Assembly: GCA_958296115.1 (NCBI GenBank)
Contig: OY282442.1
Location: forward strand, 2,772,943 to 2,836,942
Direction of reading: 5' to 3'
Length of the DNA: 64,000 nucleotides
From: an uncultured Dehalococcoidia bacterium
GTDB lineage: Bacteria > Chloroflexota > Dehalococcoidia > Lucifugimonadales > CAJWER01
Shown: positions 18,523 to 27,936 of the stretch, in pieces
Numbering within the stretch: the stretch's first letter is position 1
Layout: the number at the start of each line of letters is the position of its first letter
Position numbers and translations under genes: made by a program
Notes under the pieces: generated by a model
Told to the model about the DNA's origin: nothing
What the model saw: the letters and a program-made list of their open reading frames with translations, nothing else
Database searches by the model: none

Positions 18523-19861
18523 TGGAGTCGCTCGCCAGCGCACGCTCTGCCGCCTCGATAGCCCGGCGTACCTGGGCGGACCCGGTTCCTCCTGGGACGT
18601 CCCGCGCTTCTATCGAAGAGTCCACGGTTATCGTGAGCGCGTCCTCTTCGAACAGGTCCGAGAATAGGCGGTAGTCGGCCAGGGTCAGGTCCGACAGCGC
18701 CCTCCCAGAGCCTGCCGCGTATTCGGACAGGCGCGCCGATACGCCGTGAGCCTCCCTGAAGGGCATCCCCTTGGCCACGAGGTAGTCCGCAACGTCGGTC
18801 GCCAGGACGTGGCTGGACTCGGCGGCGCGGCGCATCCGCCCGGCGTTTATCTCCAGGGACGAGTACATCCCGTTCATCACGCGGAGGGAGCCCAGAAGTG
18901 TATCGAATGTGTCGAAGAAGCCCTCCTTGTCCTCCTGTAGGTCCCTGTTGTAGGTGAGCGGCAGCCCCTTCAGCGTCGTGAGCAGCGAGACCAAGTTGCC
19001 TATGACCCGCCCGGTCTTGCCGCGGGCCAGCTCCGCGAAGTCTGGGTTGCGCTTCTGCGGCATCATGCTGCTGCCCGTCGTGTATTCGTCCGACAGCCGG
19101 ACGAAGCCGAATTCGTCCGACGACCAGAGCGCGAGCTCCTCGCCCATGCGCGACAGGTGGACGGCGCACGCCGCCGCCGCCGCGTGGAAGTCCAGCAGGA
19201 AGTCGCGGTCGGACACGGCGTCCATGCTGTTGGCGCTGAGCGCGGCGAATCCGAGCTCCTCCGCAACCGATTCGCGGTCTATGGGATAGGGCACGCCCGC
19301 CAGCGCGCCGCTGCCAAGGGGCATCACGTCCGCGCGAACCCTGGCCTGCCGGAACCGCTCGGCGTCTCGCCCCAGCATCTCGAAGTACGCGAGCAGGTGG
19401 TGCGCGAAATAGACCGGCTGGGCTCGCTGCAAGTGGGTGTATCCCGGCATCACGACCGTCGCGCCGTCCCTGGCGCGGTCGAGCAGAGCCCTGCGAAGCG
19501 CGTCTATCTCGGCCAGCGTCTCGTCGATCGCGTCCTTGACGTAGAGCCGCATGTCCGTGGCGACCTGGTCGTTCCGGGAGCGTGCGGTGTGGAGCCTGCC
19601 CGCCGCGTCGCCGATCTTATCGTAGAGGCGGCGCTCGATGTTCATGTGAATGTCTTCGAGCTCCGGCCGCCAAGGGAAGGAGCCGGCCTCGATCTCGCCG
19701 CGGATATCCTCGAGGCCGGACACGATGGCGTCCCTGTCCTCGGGAGTGATTATCCTCTGCCGCGCGAGCATCCGCGCATGGGCTATCGAGCCAGCGATGT
19801 CCTGCCTGTACAGGCGGCGGTCGTAGTGAATGGATACGGTGTAAGTCGAAGCGGCGTCCAT
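18515..19861 (-). CDS. argH: Argininosuccinate lyase
   Basis: A 448-residue fumarase/aspartase superfamily enzyme. Signatures are EDIHMNIERRL near 80, HTARSRNDQVATDMRLY, GYTHLQRAQPVYFAHH and the flexible loop GSSMMPQKRNPDFAELARGK that carries the catalytic serine. It cleaves argininosuccinate to arginine and fumarate. It starts three bases downstream of the retropepsin-like gene and overlaps rpe. At the N-terminus it begins MDAASTYTVSIHYDRRLYRQDI, a little shorter than many ArgH proteins. Confidence 0.96.
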   Translation of the reverse strand: MDAASTYTVSIHYDRRLYRQDIAGSIAHARMLARQRIITPEDRDAIVSGLEDIRGEIEAGSFPWRPELEDIHMNIERRLYDKIGDAAGRLHTARSRNDQVATDMRLYVKDAIDETLAEIDALRRALLDRARDGATVVMPGYTHLQRAQPVYFAHHLLAYFEMLGRDAERFRQARVRADVMPLGSGALAGVPYPIDRESVAEELGFAALSANSMDAVSDRDFLLDFHAAAAACAVHLSRMGEELALWSSDEFGFVRLSDEYTTGSSMMPQKRNPDFAELARGKTGRVIGNLVSLLTTLKGLPLTYNRDLQEDKEGFFDTFDTLLGSLRVMNGMYSSLEINAGRMRRAAESSHVLATDVADYLVAKGMPFREAHGVSARLSEYAAGSGRALSDLTLADYRLFSDLFEEDALTITVDSSIEARDVPGGTGSAQVRRAIEAAERALASDSND

Positions 19862-19864
19862 AGG

Positions 19865-20221
19865 TTATAGCAGCAGCATCTCCACGCGCTTGAGCTTTCC
19901 GTTCACGGGGTCGACGTCGAACCCCAATGTTTCCAGCGCGGTTACGCCCATGATCGGCGGGGCGCCCTCTCCCCCGAATATCGCCGTTACGCCTCCCGCG
20001 TCGCCGTCGTAGTGCATAGTTACGTTGCCAATGTCGCGCGTCACCACGCCCCCGAATCCGGTGAATTTCCTCTTGCCTATCCGGGCGATACCCAGCCGTT
20101 CCAGCAGGCCCATTGGCAACACGCTGAGGGTCGCTCCCGTATCCACGAGGACCCTGACCTCCTCACGGATGTCCGGAGTCGCAGGATTCGACACGCCGAC
20201 CTTGATGTATATGAACCCCAT
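19865..20221 (-). CDS. Retropepsin-like aspartic protease family protein
   Basis: A 118-residue protein with the single-domain retropepsin motif VLVDTGATLSVLP (the DTGA catalytic triad) and a second hydrophobic-hydrophobic-glycine element in IMGVTALETLGFDVD. Such proteins must dimerise to form an active site. It starts one base after the MaoC-like gene stops and ends three bases before argH. Substrate and role are unknown. Confidence 0.82.
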   Translation of the reverse strand: MGFIYIKVGVSNPATPDIREEVRVLVDTGATLSVLPMGLLERLGIARIGKRKFTGFGGVVTRDIGNVTMHYDGDAGGVTAIFGGEGAPPIMGVTALETLGFDVDPVNGKLKRVEMLLL

Positions 20222-20222
20222 G

Positions 20223-20693
20223 CTAGCCCCCTCTCTTTGCGACTAGGAACCGCCGCCTCAGGGTTACGACCCTCTCGCCGCGCTGGTTGAAGGCGCGGCT
20301 CTCCATATAGACGACGCCGCGGTCCGAGCGGCTCCGCGACTCCCGCACGTCCAATATCTCGCTCTCGCCGTATATCGTGTCGCCCTGGAAGACCGGCGCG
20401 TCGTGGGTGATCTTCTCGTACTCTAGGTTCGCGATGGCCTTGCCGGACGTGTCGCGCACGCTCATCCCCACCAGCAGGCTGATGACCAAGGGGCCGACCA
20501 CCAGTATCTTGCCGTGCTGGTGGTCCTTCATGTAGTTCGCGTCGGTGTGCAGGGGGTTGGTGTTCATCGTCAGCAGCGAGAAGAGGTGGTTGTCCGCCTC
20601 GGTGATGGTCTTGCCGGGCCAGTGCTTGTACACGTCGCCCGGCTCGAAGTCCTCCAGGTACCCGCCGAAGGAGTCTCTCGCGTCATGAATCAT
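20223..20693 (-). CDS. MaoC-like (R)-hydratase / dehydratase domain protein
   Basis: Start chosen at the ATG at 20693 (MIHDARDSFGGYLEDFEPGDV); the frame is open further upstream, but only inside the methyltransferase gene. The 156 residues form one hot-dog fold with the MaoC features ITEADNHLFSLLTMNTNPLHTD (catalytic D and H), the FQGDTIYGESEIL strand and a C-terminal RGVVYMESRAFNQRGERVV. Members hydrate enoyl-CoA, often mesaconyl- or crotonyl-type substrates. Its place inside the arginine gene group looks incidental. Confidence 0.88.
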   Translation of the reverse strand: MIHDARDSFGGYLEDFEPGDVYKHWPGKTITEADNHLFSLLTMNTNPLHTDANYMKDHQHGKILVVGPLVISLLVGMSVRDTSGKAIANLEYEKITHDAPVFQGDTIYGESEILDVRESRSRSDRGVVYMESRAFNQRGERVVTLRRRFLVAKRGG

Positions 20694-20713
20694 ATGCCCC
20701 CGCCTATATGTTA

Positions 20714-21658
20714 TCACCGACCCCGCGACGCTTGTATGAACGCGCTGGCGGAAGTACGGTCGTCTTCTGACATGCCCCTGAATCTTGGCGCCAGCTTTTC
20801 CGCCGCGACAGACGGCTCGGACCTGTATATGTCCCGGCATCGCGTCTTGAAGCCGCGCAACTCCAGCATTGCCAAGTGTTCGGATAGCGGCGCCCGATTC
20901 AGGAGGTATGGCCGGTTGCCGCGAACCAGTCTCCATACGAAGTCCGAACAGGCCCAATGACCATCCCATGTCGCAGCCAACTTATGAGACTTGAAGTCTA
21001 TCTCATGCGAGACGTATCCACCCGGCTTCAGCCAAAGGGCCATAGCGCGGTATGCGTTGGACAGGTCGTCTACGTGTTCCAACACCGCCTGCGAATAGAT
21101 CATATCGACCGTATGCTTCTCTATAACATCCACTTCGTGCCAGGGAGCCTTGTATGTAATCCTACCCCCTGTTTTCGTGATGGAATCCCTGATTGATTCG
21201 AGCCTGTTCTTCTCCAGAGCCTCCCGCATCCGATTTTCGTCCAGCACGTGGACAGGGAAATCATATGTTGCGAGCAATGGCTTTACATCTGGGAACTCGT
21301 TATTGTCAGGAATGTCTTCCCGTCTGGCAAACATCTCGACCAATTCGTGGAACACCGCAACGTTCTTCTCCATGTCGGCGCGATCGATGACCTCAAGTCC
21401 ATAGTACTTGGAGCTACCCGTGATGAGAGCTGATAGTCCGACTCCCAACGAGCTCCCAGGCCCCAATTCTGCAACGGTCTCCGGCCACGCATTAAATCCG
21501 TTCCTGTGAGCGTGGACGAGATGACGTAGCCAGACCGAGTAGCAATATCGCGCCGAGTCGGCATGTCCTTTTTTGACGCTGGGTTGCAAACGGCTCCTGA
21601 GAGACTGTACGCCGGGAAAGAAACTGGCAATCCCGAAGACTATGTGCTTGGGTCTCAC
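20714..21658 (-). CDS. SAM-dependent methyltransferase (class I, type 11-like)
   Basis: A 314-residue protein whose codon use and base composition look visibly less GC-rich than its neighbours. The SAM motif I region is TVAELGPGSSLGVGLSAL (about residues 63-80), motif II-like YYGLEVIDR, and a methyltransferase-11 core MIYSQAVLEHVDDLSNAYRAMALWLKPGGYVSHEIDF. Around motif I are aromatic residues (SARYCYSVWLRHL) that may bind substrate. Similar proteins occur in polysaccharide and lipid glycan loci. It starts four bases after the argG stop; the composition suggests later insertion into the group. Confidence 0.8.
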   Translation of the reverse strand: MRPKHIVFGIASFFPGVQSLRSRLQPSVKKGHADSARYCYSVWLRHLVHAHRNGFNAWPETVAELGPGSSLGVGLSALITGSSKYYGLEVIDRADMEKNVAVFHELVEMFARREDIPDNNEFPDVKPLLATYDFPVHVLDENRMREALEKNRLESIRDSITKTGGRITYKAPWHEVDVIEKHTVDMIYSQAVLEHVDDLSNAYRAMALWLKPGGYVSHEIDFKSHKLAATWDGHWACSDFVWRLVRGNRPYLLNRAPLSEHLAMLELRGFKTRCRDIYRSEPSVAAEKLAPRFRGMSEDDRTSASAFIQASRGR

Positions 21659-21662
21659 TCAA

Positions 21663-22937
21663 TCAATCCTTTATTGGAGCTTGGAGCGAGGTCCCCTGCT
21701 TCCGTCCGAGGTTCTTGGCCGAGATGCCGAGCACGCGCAGGAACCCCTCGGCGTCCTCGTGGTCGTATGACCCCATCGCCTCCATGGACGAGTCATCCGT
21801 GTACAGCGAGTGCGGCATGGCCTCAGGGGTATCGTCCGCGGATTCGAAGTACAGCCCGCCCTTGTACATGCGGACAGAGATGGCTCCCGTACACAGCTCG
21901 AGCATGGGACGCAGCGCCGCCAGCGCGGACGTGGTCGCAAGGTCGAGCCAGTAGCCCTGGTATATCTGCACGCTGATCACCTTCGAGAGGTGGTCGAACA
22001 ACTCGCGGGCCCGCCGGTCCAGCACGAACTGGAGCAGGTACTCGAAGCTGCGGCCCAGCAGCTCCATCCCGGGCGCCTCGTATAGTCCGCGGGACTTGAC
22101 GCCGACGAACCTGTTCTCGACCACGTGCGTCCCAATGCCGACGCCGTGCCGCCCAGCCGCGTGGTTCGCCTCCTCGAAGAGCGCCGCGCCGTCGAGAGCC
22201 GCGCCGTTCAGCGCAACCGGGACGCCAGCCTCCCACCGCACCGTTGCGGTTTCGGGAACGTCAGGCGCGTCCCAGGCCCACACGCCCATGCCAGGCTCCA
22301 CGAAGTAGGGCGGAATCCGCACGTCCTCTAGGTCGCCCGCCTCGTGCGTCAGTCCCAGGAAGTTGGCGTCCGTGGAGTATCTGGACTCCGCCGCCGGCCT
22401 GATGGGTATGTCGTTCGCCTCGCAGTAGTCCAGCATCTGGCGTCGGCCCGGAAACTCCGCTACGAACTCGGGGTCGCGCCACGGCGCATAGACGCGCACT
22501 TCTGGGGCGAGCATGTTGGCCGCGAGCTGGAACCGGACCTGGTCGTTGCCCCTGCCGGTGGCCCCGTGGAAGAGCGCTCCGATGCCGCGCTTCTCCATTT
22601 CCGGCAGGATAGCGGCAACGGTCACCGGGCGGGCTATGCCGGTCGTGTTCCAGTAGCCGCCCTCGTACCGCGCCTGAGACTGGATGACCTTCAGTCCGGC
22701 CTCGGCCAGCGCCTCCTGGCCCGGTACGATAGCGGCGTCGCTCGCGCCGCTGCCTATCATCCTCTCGGCGATAGCGCCGATGTTCTCCTCGTCCGGCTGT
22801 CCCAGGTCAACCGTGAAGCATTGGACTTCCAGCCCCCTGTCATGCAGCCAGCGCGTCGCCGTGCAACTGTCCAGACCGCCGGACACCACGCCCGCCAGCG
22901 TGGCAACGCCGTTGTCTCCGAGCTCCCGCCAATTCAT
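21663..22937 (-). CDS. argG: Argininosuccinate synthase
   Basis: A 424-residue protein with the ATP-pyrophosphatase loop VVSGGLDSCTATRWL near residue 18 (SGGxDS), GQPDEENIGAIAERM, GATGRGNDQVRFQ and NFLGLTHEAGDLE. The family couples citrulline and aspartate using ATP. The C-terminal half (YDHEDAEGFLRVLGIS) is intact. Lies 48 bases downstream of argD, within the arginine group. Confidence 0.95.
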   Translation of the reverse strand: MNWRELGDNGVATLAGVVSGGLDSCTATRWLHDRGLEVQCFTVDLGQPDEENIGAIAERMIGSGASDAAIVPGQEALAEAGLKVIQSQARYEGGYWNTTGIARPVTVAAILPEMEKRGIGALFHGATGRGNDQVRFQLAANMLAPEVRVYAPWRDPEFVAEFPGRRQMLDYCEANDIPIRPAAESRYSTDANFLGLTHEAGDLEDVRIPPYFVEPGMGVWAWDAPDVPETATVRWEAGVPVALNGAALDGAALFEEANHAAGRHGVGIGTHVVENRFVGVKSRGLYEAPGMELLGRSFEYLLQFVLDRRARELFDHLSKVISVQIYQGYWLDLATTSALAALRPMLELCTGAISVRMYKGGLYFESADDTPEAMPHSLYTDDSSMEAMGSYDHEDAEGFLRVLGISAKNLGRKQGTSLQAPIKD

Positions 22938-22985
22938 GGTTGGTCACGCGCCCTTCAAGGTGAGATGTTCGTACAGGAGCATGTT

Positions 22986-24191
22986 CTATCCCTGATTCAC
23001 CGCCTCCACCAGCCCGGCTTCGAGCCGCTCCAAGCCAATGTCTATCTCGTCCTTGGTGATGGTCAGCGGTGGCATTATCCTGATAGTCGTCGGCTTTGGC
23101 GCGTTGAGCAGCAGGCCCCTCTCGTTGCACGCCGTGAGCGCCTCCGCGGAAACCTCCGCGTCGAGCTCCACTGCCAGCAGCAACCCGACTCCCCTGACCT
23201 CCGTGACGAAGTCGCGCGAGTCCCATATACGCTGCAACCCGGCCTTAAGGTACTCGCCCATCTCGCGGGCGCGGTCGGTTATGTCATTTTCGATTATGTA
23301 GCGGGTGGATGCCGCCGCCGCCGCGCACGTGAGCGCGTTCCCCCCGAAGGTCGAGCCGTGCTCGCCCTTCGGTTCGAACACCGCCGCGTGGTCCTTCGCC
23401 AGGAACGCCCCTATGGGCACGCCGCCCCCAAGCCCCTTGGCCAAGGTCATCACATCCGGCTCCACGCCCGACACCTCGTAGCCGAACAGCGTCCCGAGCC
23501 TGCCAAGCCCCGTCTGCACCTCGTCGAAGATGAGCAGCAGCCCCTCCTCGTCGCACCACTGCCGCAGCTCCGCCAGATAGCCCTCCGACGGCACGTTCAC
23601 TCCGCCCTCGCCCTGCACCGGCTCGACCATCACTGCCGCCGTCCGGTCCGTCGTCGCTTCCCTGACGGCGGATATGTCGTCGTATTCGACGTGTACGAAC
23701 CCCCTGGGCAGGGGCAGAAAGGGGTCCTCGTCGTGAGGCTTGCCGGTGGCCGACCAAGTGGAGAGCGTGCGCCCGTGGAACGAGTTCGACGCCGTTATCA
23801 CCTCGTAGGCCCCGTTGCGGCGCTGCTTGCCGTACTTGCGGGCCAGCTTGAACGCCCCCTCGTTAGCCTCAGCGCCGCTGTTGCAGAAGAAGACCTTGTC
23901 CAGGCAGCTGTTCTCCACCAGCATCTCGGCCAGCTCCAGCTGCGGGACGGTGTAGAACTGGTTCGACGTCTGCACCAGCGTCCTCGCCTGCTCCGCCACG
24001 GCCTCGGCTATCACCGGGTTCGAGTGGCCGATGTTGTTGACCGCCCAGCCTGCCGTGAAGTCCAGGTACTCCTTGCCCTCGTCGTCCCACACTTTCGTCC
24101 CTTCGCCGCGAACGATGACGATGGGCTGCCTGCGGACGCAGAACATGTAGTATTTGCGCTCGATAGCCTTCCAGTCAGTCGCCATGCTCAC
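22986..24191 (-). CDS. argD: Acetylornithine/4-aminobutyrate-type aminotransferase, probably ArgD
   Basis: A 401-residue class III PLP enzyme. Visible landmarks are CNSGAEANEGAFKLARK (phosphate-binding region), SFHGRTLST, EPVQGEGG, LLIFDEVQTGLGR with the PLP-contacting aspartate, and MTLAKGLGGGVPIGAFL with the Schiff-base lysine. The position between argG and argB/argJ argues for acetylornithine aminotransferase, although sequence alone would also allow GABA or another omega-amino acid. Start at 24191 (MSMATDW); an ATG two codons in (24185) is also possible. Confidence 0.85.
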   Translation of the reverse strand: MSMATDWKAIERKYYMFCVRRQPIVIVRGEGTKVWDDEGKEYLDFTAGWAVNNIGHSNPVIAEAVAEQARTLVQTSNQFYTVPQLELAEMLVENSCLDKVFFCNSGAEANEGAFKLARKYGKQRRNGAYEVITASNSFHGRTLSTWSATGKPHDEDPFLPLPRGFVHVEYDDISAVREATTDRTAAVMVEPVQGEGGVNVPSEGYLAELRQWCDEEGLLLIFDEVQTGLGRLGTLFGYEVSGVEPDVMTLAKGLGGGVPIGAFLAKDHAAVFEPKGEHGSTFGGNALTCAAAAASTRYIIENDITDRAREMGEYLKAGLQRIWDSRDFVTEVRGVGLLLAVELDAEVSAEALTACNERGLLLNAPKPTTIRIMPPLTITKDEIDIGLERLEAGLVEAVNQG

Positions 24192-24240
24192 CTTCCTGTC
24201 CCATATCTATGCCGCGTCCACATGGTAAGCCGCCCTTGGC

Positions 24241-27024
24241 TCACTGTCCATCGCCTTCGAGGTCCCGCAGCGCCGCCTCGAGGGTCTCCACGCTCTTCTT
24301 CAGCTCCTCGATCGCATCGGCGATCCGCTCAATCCCGGCCCGGAACGGGCTCGGCGATTCCGCCTGTCCCGCGCGCGTATCAGTCGGCGCGGCCTCGATC
24401 GGCGCGGCCTCGATTTCCTGCTCGAATCCCGTGAGCATGGTCACCGCCTCTGGCACCGAGCCGGCCATCACCACGTTCTCGCCCGTCGCCAGTATCACCT
24501 GCTTGAGTTCGGGGAAGTTGATCCCCTCAGCCTGTAGATAGACGGGCTCGGCGTACAGCAGTCCGAACTCGGACTCCGTGGCTATGGGAATCACCAGCAG
24601 GTTGCCCCTGATGCAGAACGACCCCTCCTGGCATCTCAGGGTGAACCACTGCGAGATGAACGGGTCGTTGTCTATCTTCGCCTCGATCTGCTGCGGGCTG
24701 TCCACCTGCCGTTCCTTCGGGAACCGGAACGCCACCAGTTCGCCATAGTTGGGCGCGTCGTTGCGCGCCGCAAGCCAGCCCGCCAGGATGGGCGGGTCGT
24801 TCCTGGTGTATGGGATGAGCAGCACGAACTCCTCGCGCTCCTCGCCCGGAATCTTCATTATCACGTAGTACGGAGCCACCTCTTGGAGCTGTTCGCCCTG
24901 CCCGAACTTCTCCTCCGGCACGTCCCAGATATCCTCCAGATTGTAGAAGTCCTGCGGATCGAGCATGTGATACCTCAGGTACTTCTCGGCCTGGATTCCA
25001 AAGAGGTCCTGCGGGTAGCGCACGTGAGTCCTGAGCGACTCTGGCATCTCGTCCTTGTCCGTGAACAGGTCCGGGAAGATGGATCGGTAGGTGCGGACTA
25101 CGGGGTCGTCCGGGTCCCATATATAGAAGACGAGCGAGCCGTTGAAGGCGTCCACGACCACCTTCACGCTGTTGCGAATGTAGTTCAACCCGTCCTCCGT
25201 CGGGTCCGAGTACGGGTACTTGTCGCTCACAGTGAAGGCGTCCTGCACCCAGAACAGCCCGTCTTCCTGCGCCACGATGTACGGGTCGCTGTCCAGCCGC
25301 AGGAACGGGGCGACGGCTGCTATGCGCTCTTGTATCTCGCGCCTGTACTGGATGCGGCTCTCCGCGGCGATCTCGGGGCTGATCAGTAGGTTGATGTCCG
25401 TGAACTCCCATGCGTAGGCCGCCCGCCGGATGAAGCCGCTCATCTGCACGCCGCCGCTCCCGAAGTAGGTCGTGCTCTTCAGCTCCTCCCCGGCGGCCTG
25501 GTAGTCCAACTCCTCCGTCTGCGTATTCACGACCACGTAATCGGTGGTCGCCTCGCCGTAGTAGATGCGGGGGTTCGCAACGCGAAGCTCGGGCTCCGCG
25601 CCCTCCGCAAGCGACTTGACCTCTATCACCCCGTCCTGCGGTATGTCCTTGGCGAAGAACTCAGGTCTCCCCTCTGACGTGAACTCCGTCACGGGGCTCA
25701 TCGCCACGCCGAACCCGTGCGTGTAGCGCAGCTTCCTGTTGACCCAGGTCTGAGCGTCCGGGTCCAGCTTGTCAGGGGCTACCTCCCGCGCGGCCAGCAT
25801 CACCTGCCTGTACCGGTCGTCCACCAAGTATCGGTCCACGTCGGCGTCCTTGAAGTCGTAGTACGGCCTGATCAGCTGGATCTGACGATACACGTTCGAC
25901 AGGGGGTTGTGGTCCCAAAGACGTATGTTGTCCACTGTCTGGAGATTCACGCTCACCATCTCAGGCGTAAGGGTGGAGTCCACCGGGTAGAGCTGCTCCG
26001 AGATGCCGTCCAGCCCGAAGCCCATGCGCGTGAACTCGATGTTCCTCGCTATGTACGGCTTTTCCCGCGCGAACTCCGCCGGCCGGACCCGGAGCCTCTG
26101 CGTCGCGTTCGGCCAGACGACGCCCAGCACCACCCACAGCGCCACAAACAGCGCCACCGCGCCGACGAACAGCCGCACTCCACGCACGTAGGCATTGACC
26201 AGTATCAGTATCCCGCTGGCCCCGGCGACGATAGTCAGTATCAGCAGCGCGTTCATCCGCACGTTCAGGTCGGTGTAGGCGGCGCCGAACACGACGGCCT
26301 GGTCGGAGAGCAGCAGCCCCCAGCGGTCGAGCCACAGGCCGGCCCCGATGACGAACATTATCAGCGCGCCCATTGCGGAGATCTGCATCTTCATGCCCGG
26401 CGTGACCTGCAGGCCCACGCCGCGGAAGCTGAAGTTGATGAAGTAGATCCCGAACGTAGCCAGCAGCGTTACGATGATCCCGCCCAGCGCCCATCCCTGC
26501 AGGAACTCGAACAGCGGCATAGCGAACACGTAGAACGACACGTCGTTGCCGTACACGGGATCGACCACCCCGAAGGATGCGGCGTTGTCGAACCGAAGGA
26601 ACACCTCCCACTGCCCAGCCGCGATCACCCCGAATATCACGCTCAGCACGCTCACGCCCACAACCGTCCCCCACAATATCAGACGCTTCAGCAAGTTCCG
26701 GATCTGTGGCGGGAGAGGTATCTCCTCTGTCCCCCGGGAGACTCTGTGGGCATAGTACGCGGCTATGCCGCACGCCAGCGCGAAGATAGCCGCGCCGCAC
26801 GCAAACAGCGCCACCCTTGTTACCAGCACCTTGATATAGACGCCGCGGAAGCCCAGCGACCCAAACCACAGCCAGTCGGTGTATATGCCGCGCAGGAGCG
26901 AGATCACCGCGACCAGGATCACCAAGCCGCCGATTATGAATACCCACTTCAACCGGCCGCCAAGCTGTGTCGGCAACGCCCCGGTCAGGTCCGCGTAGAT
27001 ATTAGGTTCGCGCTGAAATGCCAT
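24241..27024 (-). CDS. UPF0182 family membrane protein
   Basis: A 927-residue protein. The first about 310 residues hold seven hydrophobic segments (for example WVFIIGGLVILVAVISLL near 30, then a run of helices to about 305), followed by a large soluble domain characteristic of UPF0182: YPVDSTLTPEMVSVNLQTVDNIRLWDHNPL, FAKDIPQDG, YYVIMKIPGEE and a charged coiled C-terminus (IERIADAIEELKKSVETLEAAL). The function of this family is unknown. It begins 22 bases after the argB stop and sits inside the arginine group on the same strand, so it is probably co-transcribed. Confidence 0.9.
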   Translation of the reverse strand: MAFQREPNIYADLTGALPTQLGGRLKWVFIIGGLVILVAVISLLRGIYTDWLWFGSLGFRGVYIKVLVTRVALFACGAAIFALACGIAAYYAHRVSRGTEEIPLPPQIRNLLKRLILWGTVVGVSVLSVIFGVIAAGQWEVFLRFDNAASFGVVDPVYGNDVSFYVFAMPLFEFLQGWALGGIIVTLLATFGIYFINFSFRGVGLQVTPGMKMQISAMGALIMFVIGAGLWLDRWGLLLSDQAVVFGAAYTDLNVRMNALLILTIVAGASGILILVNAYVRGVRLFVGAVALFVALWVVLGVVWPNATQRLRVRPAEFAREKPYIARNIEFTRMGFGLDGISEQLYPVDSTLTPEMVSVNLQTVDNIRLWDHNPLSNVYRQIQLIRPYYDFKDADVDRYLVDDRYRQVMLAAREVAPDKLDPDAQTWVNRKLRYTHGFGVAMSPVTEFTSEGRPEFFAKDIPQDGVIEVKSLAEGAEPELRVANPRIYYGEATTDYVVVNTQTEELDYQAAGEELKSTTYFGSGGVQMSGFIRRAAYAWEFTDINLLISPEIAAESRIQYRREIQERIAAVAPFLRLDSDPYIVAQEDGLFWVQDAFTVSDKYPYSDPTEDGLNYIRNSVKVVVDAFNGSLVFYIWDPDDPVVRTYRSIFPDLFTDKDEMPESLRTHVRYPQDLFGIQAEKYLRYHMLDPQDFYNLEDIWDVPEEKFGQGEQLQEVAPYYVIMKIPGEEREEFVLLIPYTRNDPPILAGWLAARNDAPNYGELVAFRFPKERQVDSPQQIEAKIDNDPFISQWFTLRCQEGSFCIRGNLLVIPIATESEFGLLYAEPVYLQAEGINFPELKQVILATGENVVMAGSVPEAVTMLTGFEQEIEAAPIEAAPTDTRAGQAESPSPFRAGIERIADAIEELKKSVETLEAALRDLEGDGQ

Positions 27025-27046
27025 TCCGTCACCCCTTGTTATTTTC

Positions 27047-27916
27047 TCAGATCACTCTGGTGCCGATGTCCACGTCGGCCAAGGCGTCGAGCAGCGCCCC
27101 CGCCCTGCGTCCGTCCACTATATGGGCGGAGCTTACGCTGTCGAGGGCCTTCAGACACGCGCCTATCTTTGGGACCATACCCCCCGCAATCACGTTCGAC
27201 CCCATTAGCTGCCGCGCCTGCCGGCGTGTCAACCGGGGGAGCAGCCTCCTGGAGGAGTCGAACACACCCTCCACGTCGGTGAGCATGACCAGCCGGGCGG
27301 CGTCCATGGCCCCGGCGATCTCTCCGGCCGCCGTGTCCGCGTTCACGTTGAGGAGACCCGGCGCCTGATTGTCGCCCCCCGGGCTCGATATGGCAACCGA
27401 GGCGACGATGGGGATGTACCCAGCGTCCACCACGGCCTCGATGGGCCTGGGATCGACCTTGACAACCTCGCCCACCCGCCCAAGCTCCGGATCGGCGACC
27501 CTGGCCTCTATCATGCCGCCGTCAACGCCTGCCAGTCCCACCGCGCGTCCGCCAAGTCCATGCACGGCTGCAACCAGGGACTTGTTCACCAGCCCGGTTA
27601 GGACAGCGACTACGACATCGAGGCTGGGGCCGTCCGTCACGCGGAGCCCCCGAACGAACCTTGGGCGCACACCCTGGCGCCGCATCCAGTCGGACACCAT
27701 CTTCCCGCCGCCGTGTACCACCACCGGACGGACACCCTCACGCTGAAGCGCCACCACGTCCCTGAGGCTGCTATCTTGGCTGCTCAGGGTGCTGCCGCCG
27801 ATCTTGACTACAATCGTCCCAAGCTGCCGCGCTCCTGTCCCGGTCTGCGGGTCCTCATTCGGATGAGCACTCTGCGCCAGGCGGTCCCCTTCCTCCGAAA
27901 GACGCCCTACCACCAT
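27047..27916 (-). CDS. argB: Acetylglutamate kinase
   Basis: A 289-residue amino acid kinase with IVVKIGGSTL (phosphate-binding lysine and glycines), VVVHGGGKMVSDWM, GLAGVDGGMIEARV, LLNVNADTAAGEIAGAM and MLTDVEGVFDSSR. It phosphorylates N-acetylglutamate. The N-terminus has about 30 extra residues (MVVGRLSEEGDRLAQSAHPNED) before the first strand, so a downstream start is possible, but no better ribosome site is evident. It lies 20 bases after argJ. Confidence 0.92.
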   Translation of the reverse strand: MVVGRLSEEGDRLAQSAHPNEDPQTGTGARQLGTIVVKIGGSTLSSQDSSLRDVVALQREGVRPVVVHGGGKMVSDWMRRQGVRPRFVRGLRVTDGPSLDVVVAVLTGLVNKSLVAAVHGLGGRAVGLAGVDGGMIEARVADPELGRVGEVVKVDPRPIEAVVDAGYIPIVASVAISSPGGDNQAPGLLNVNADTAAGEIAGAMDAARLVMLTDVEGVFDSSRRLLPRLTRRQARQLMGSNVIAGGMVPKIGACLKALDSVSSAHIVDGRRAGALLDALADVDIGTRVI

Positions 27917-27936
27917 GACGCCATTAGCTCACAATC

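Noticed and set aside
22344-24434. Long open frame opposite argG and argD.
   Set aside because: It is antisense to two well-supported enzymes, has no domain motif and has the arginine/proline/leucine-rich composition of frame shadows in GC-rich DNA.
25717-27282. Long frame opposite the UPF0182 gene.
   Set aside because: Antisense shadow with histidine, glutamine and arginine-rich low-complexity sequence.
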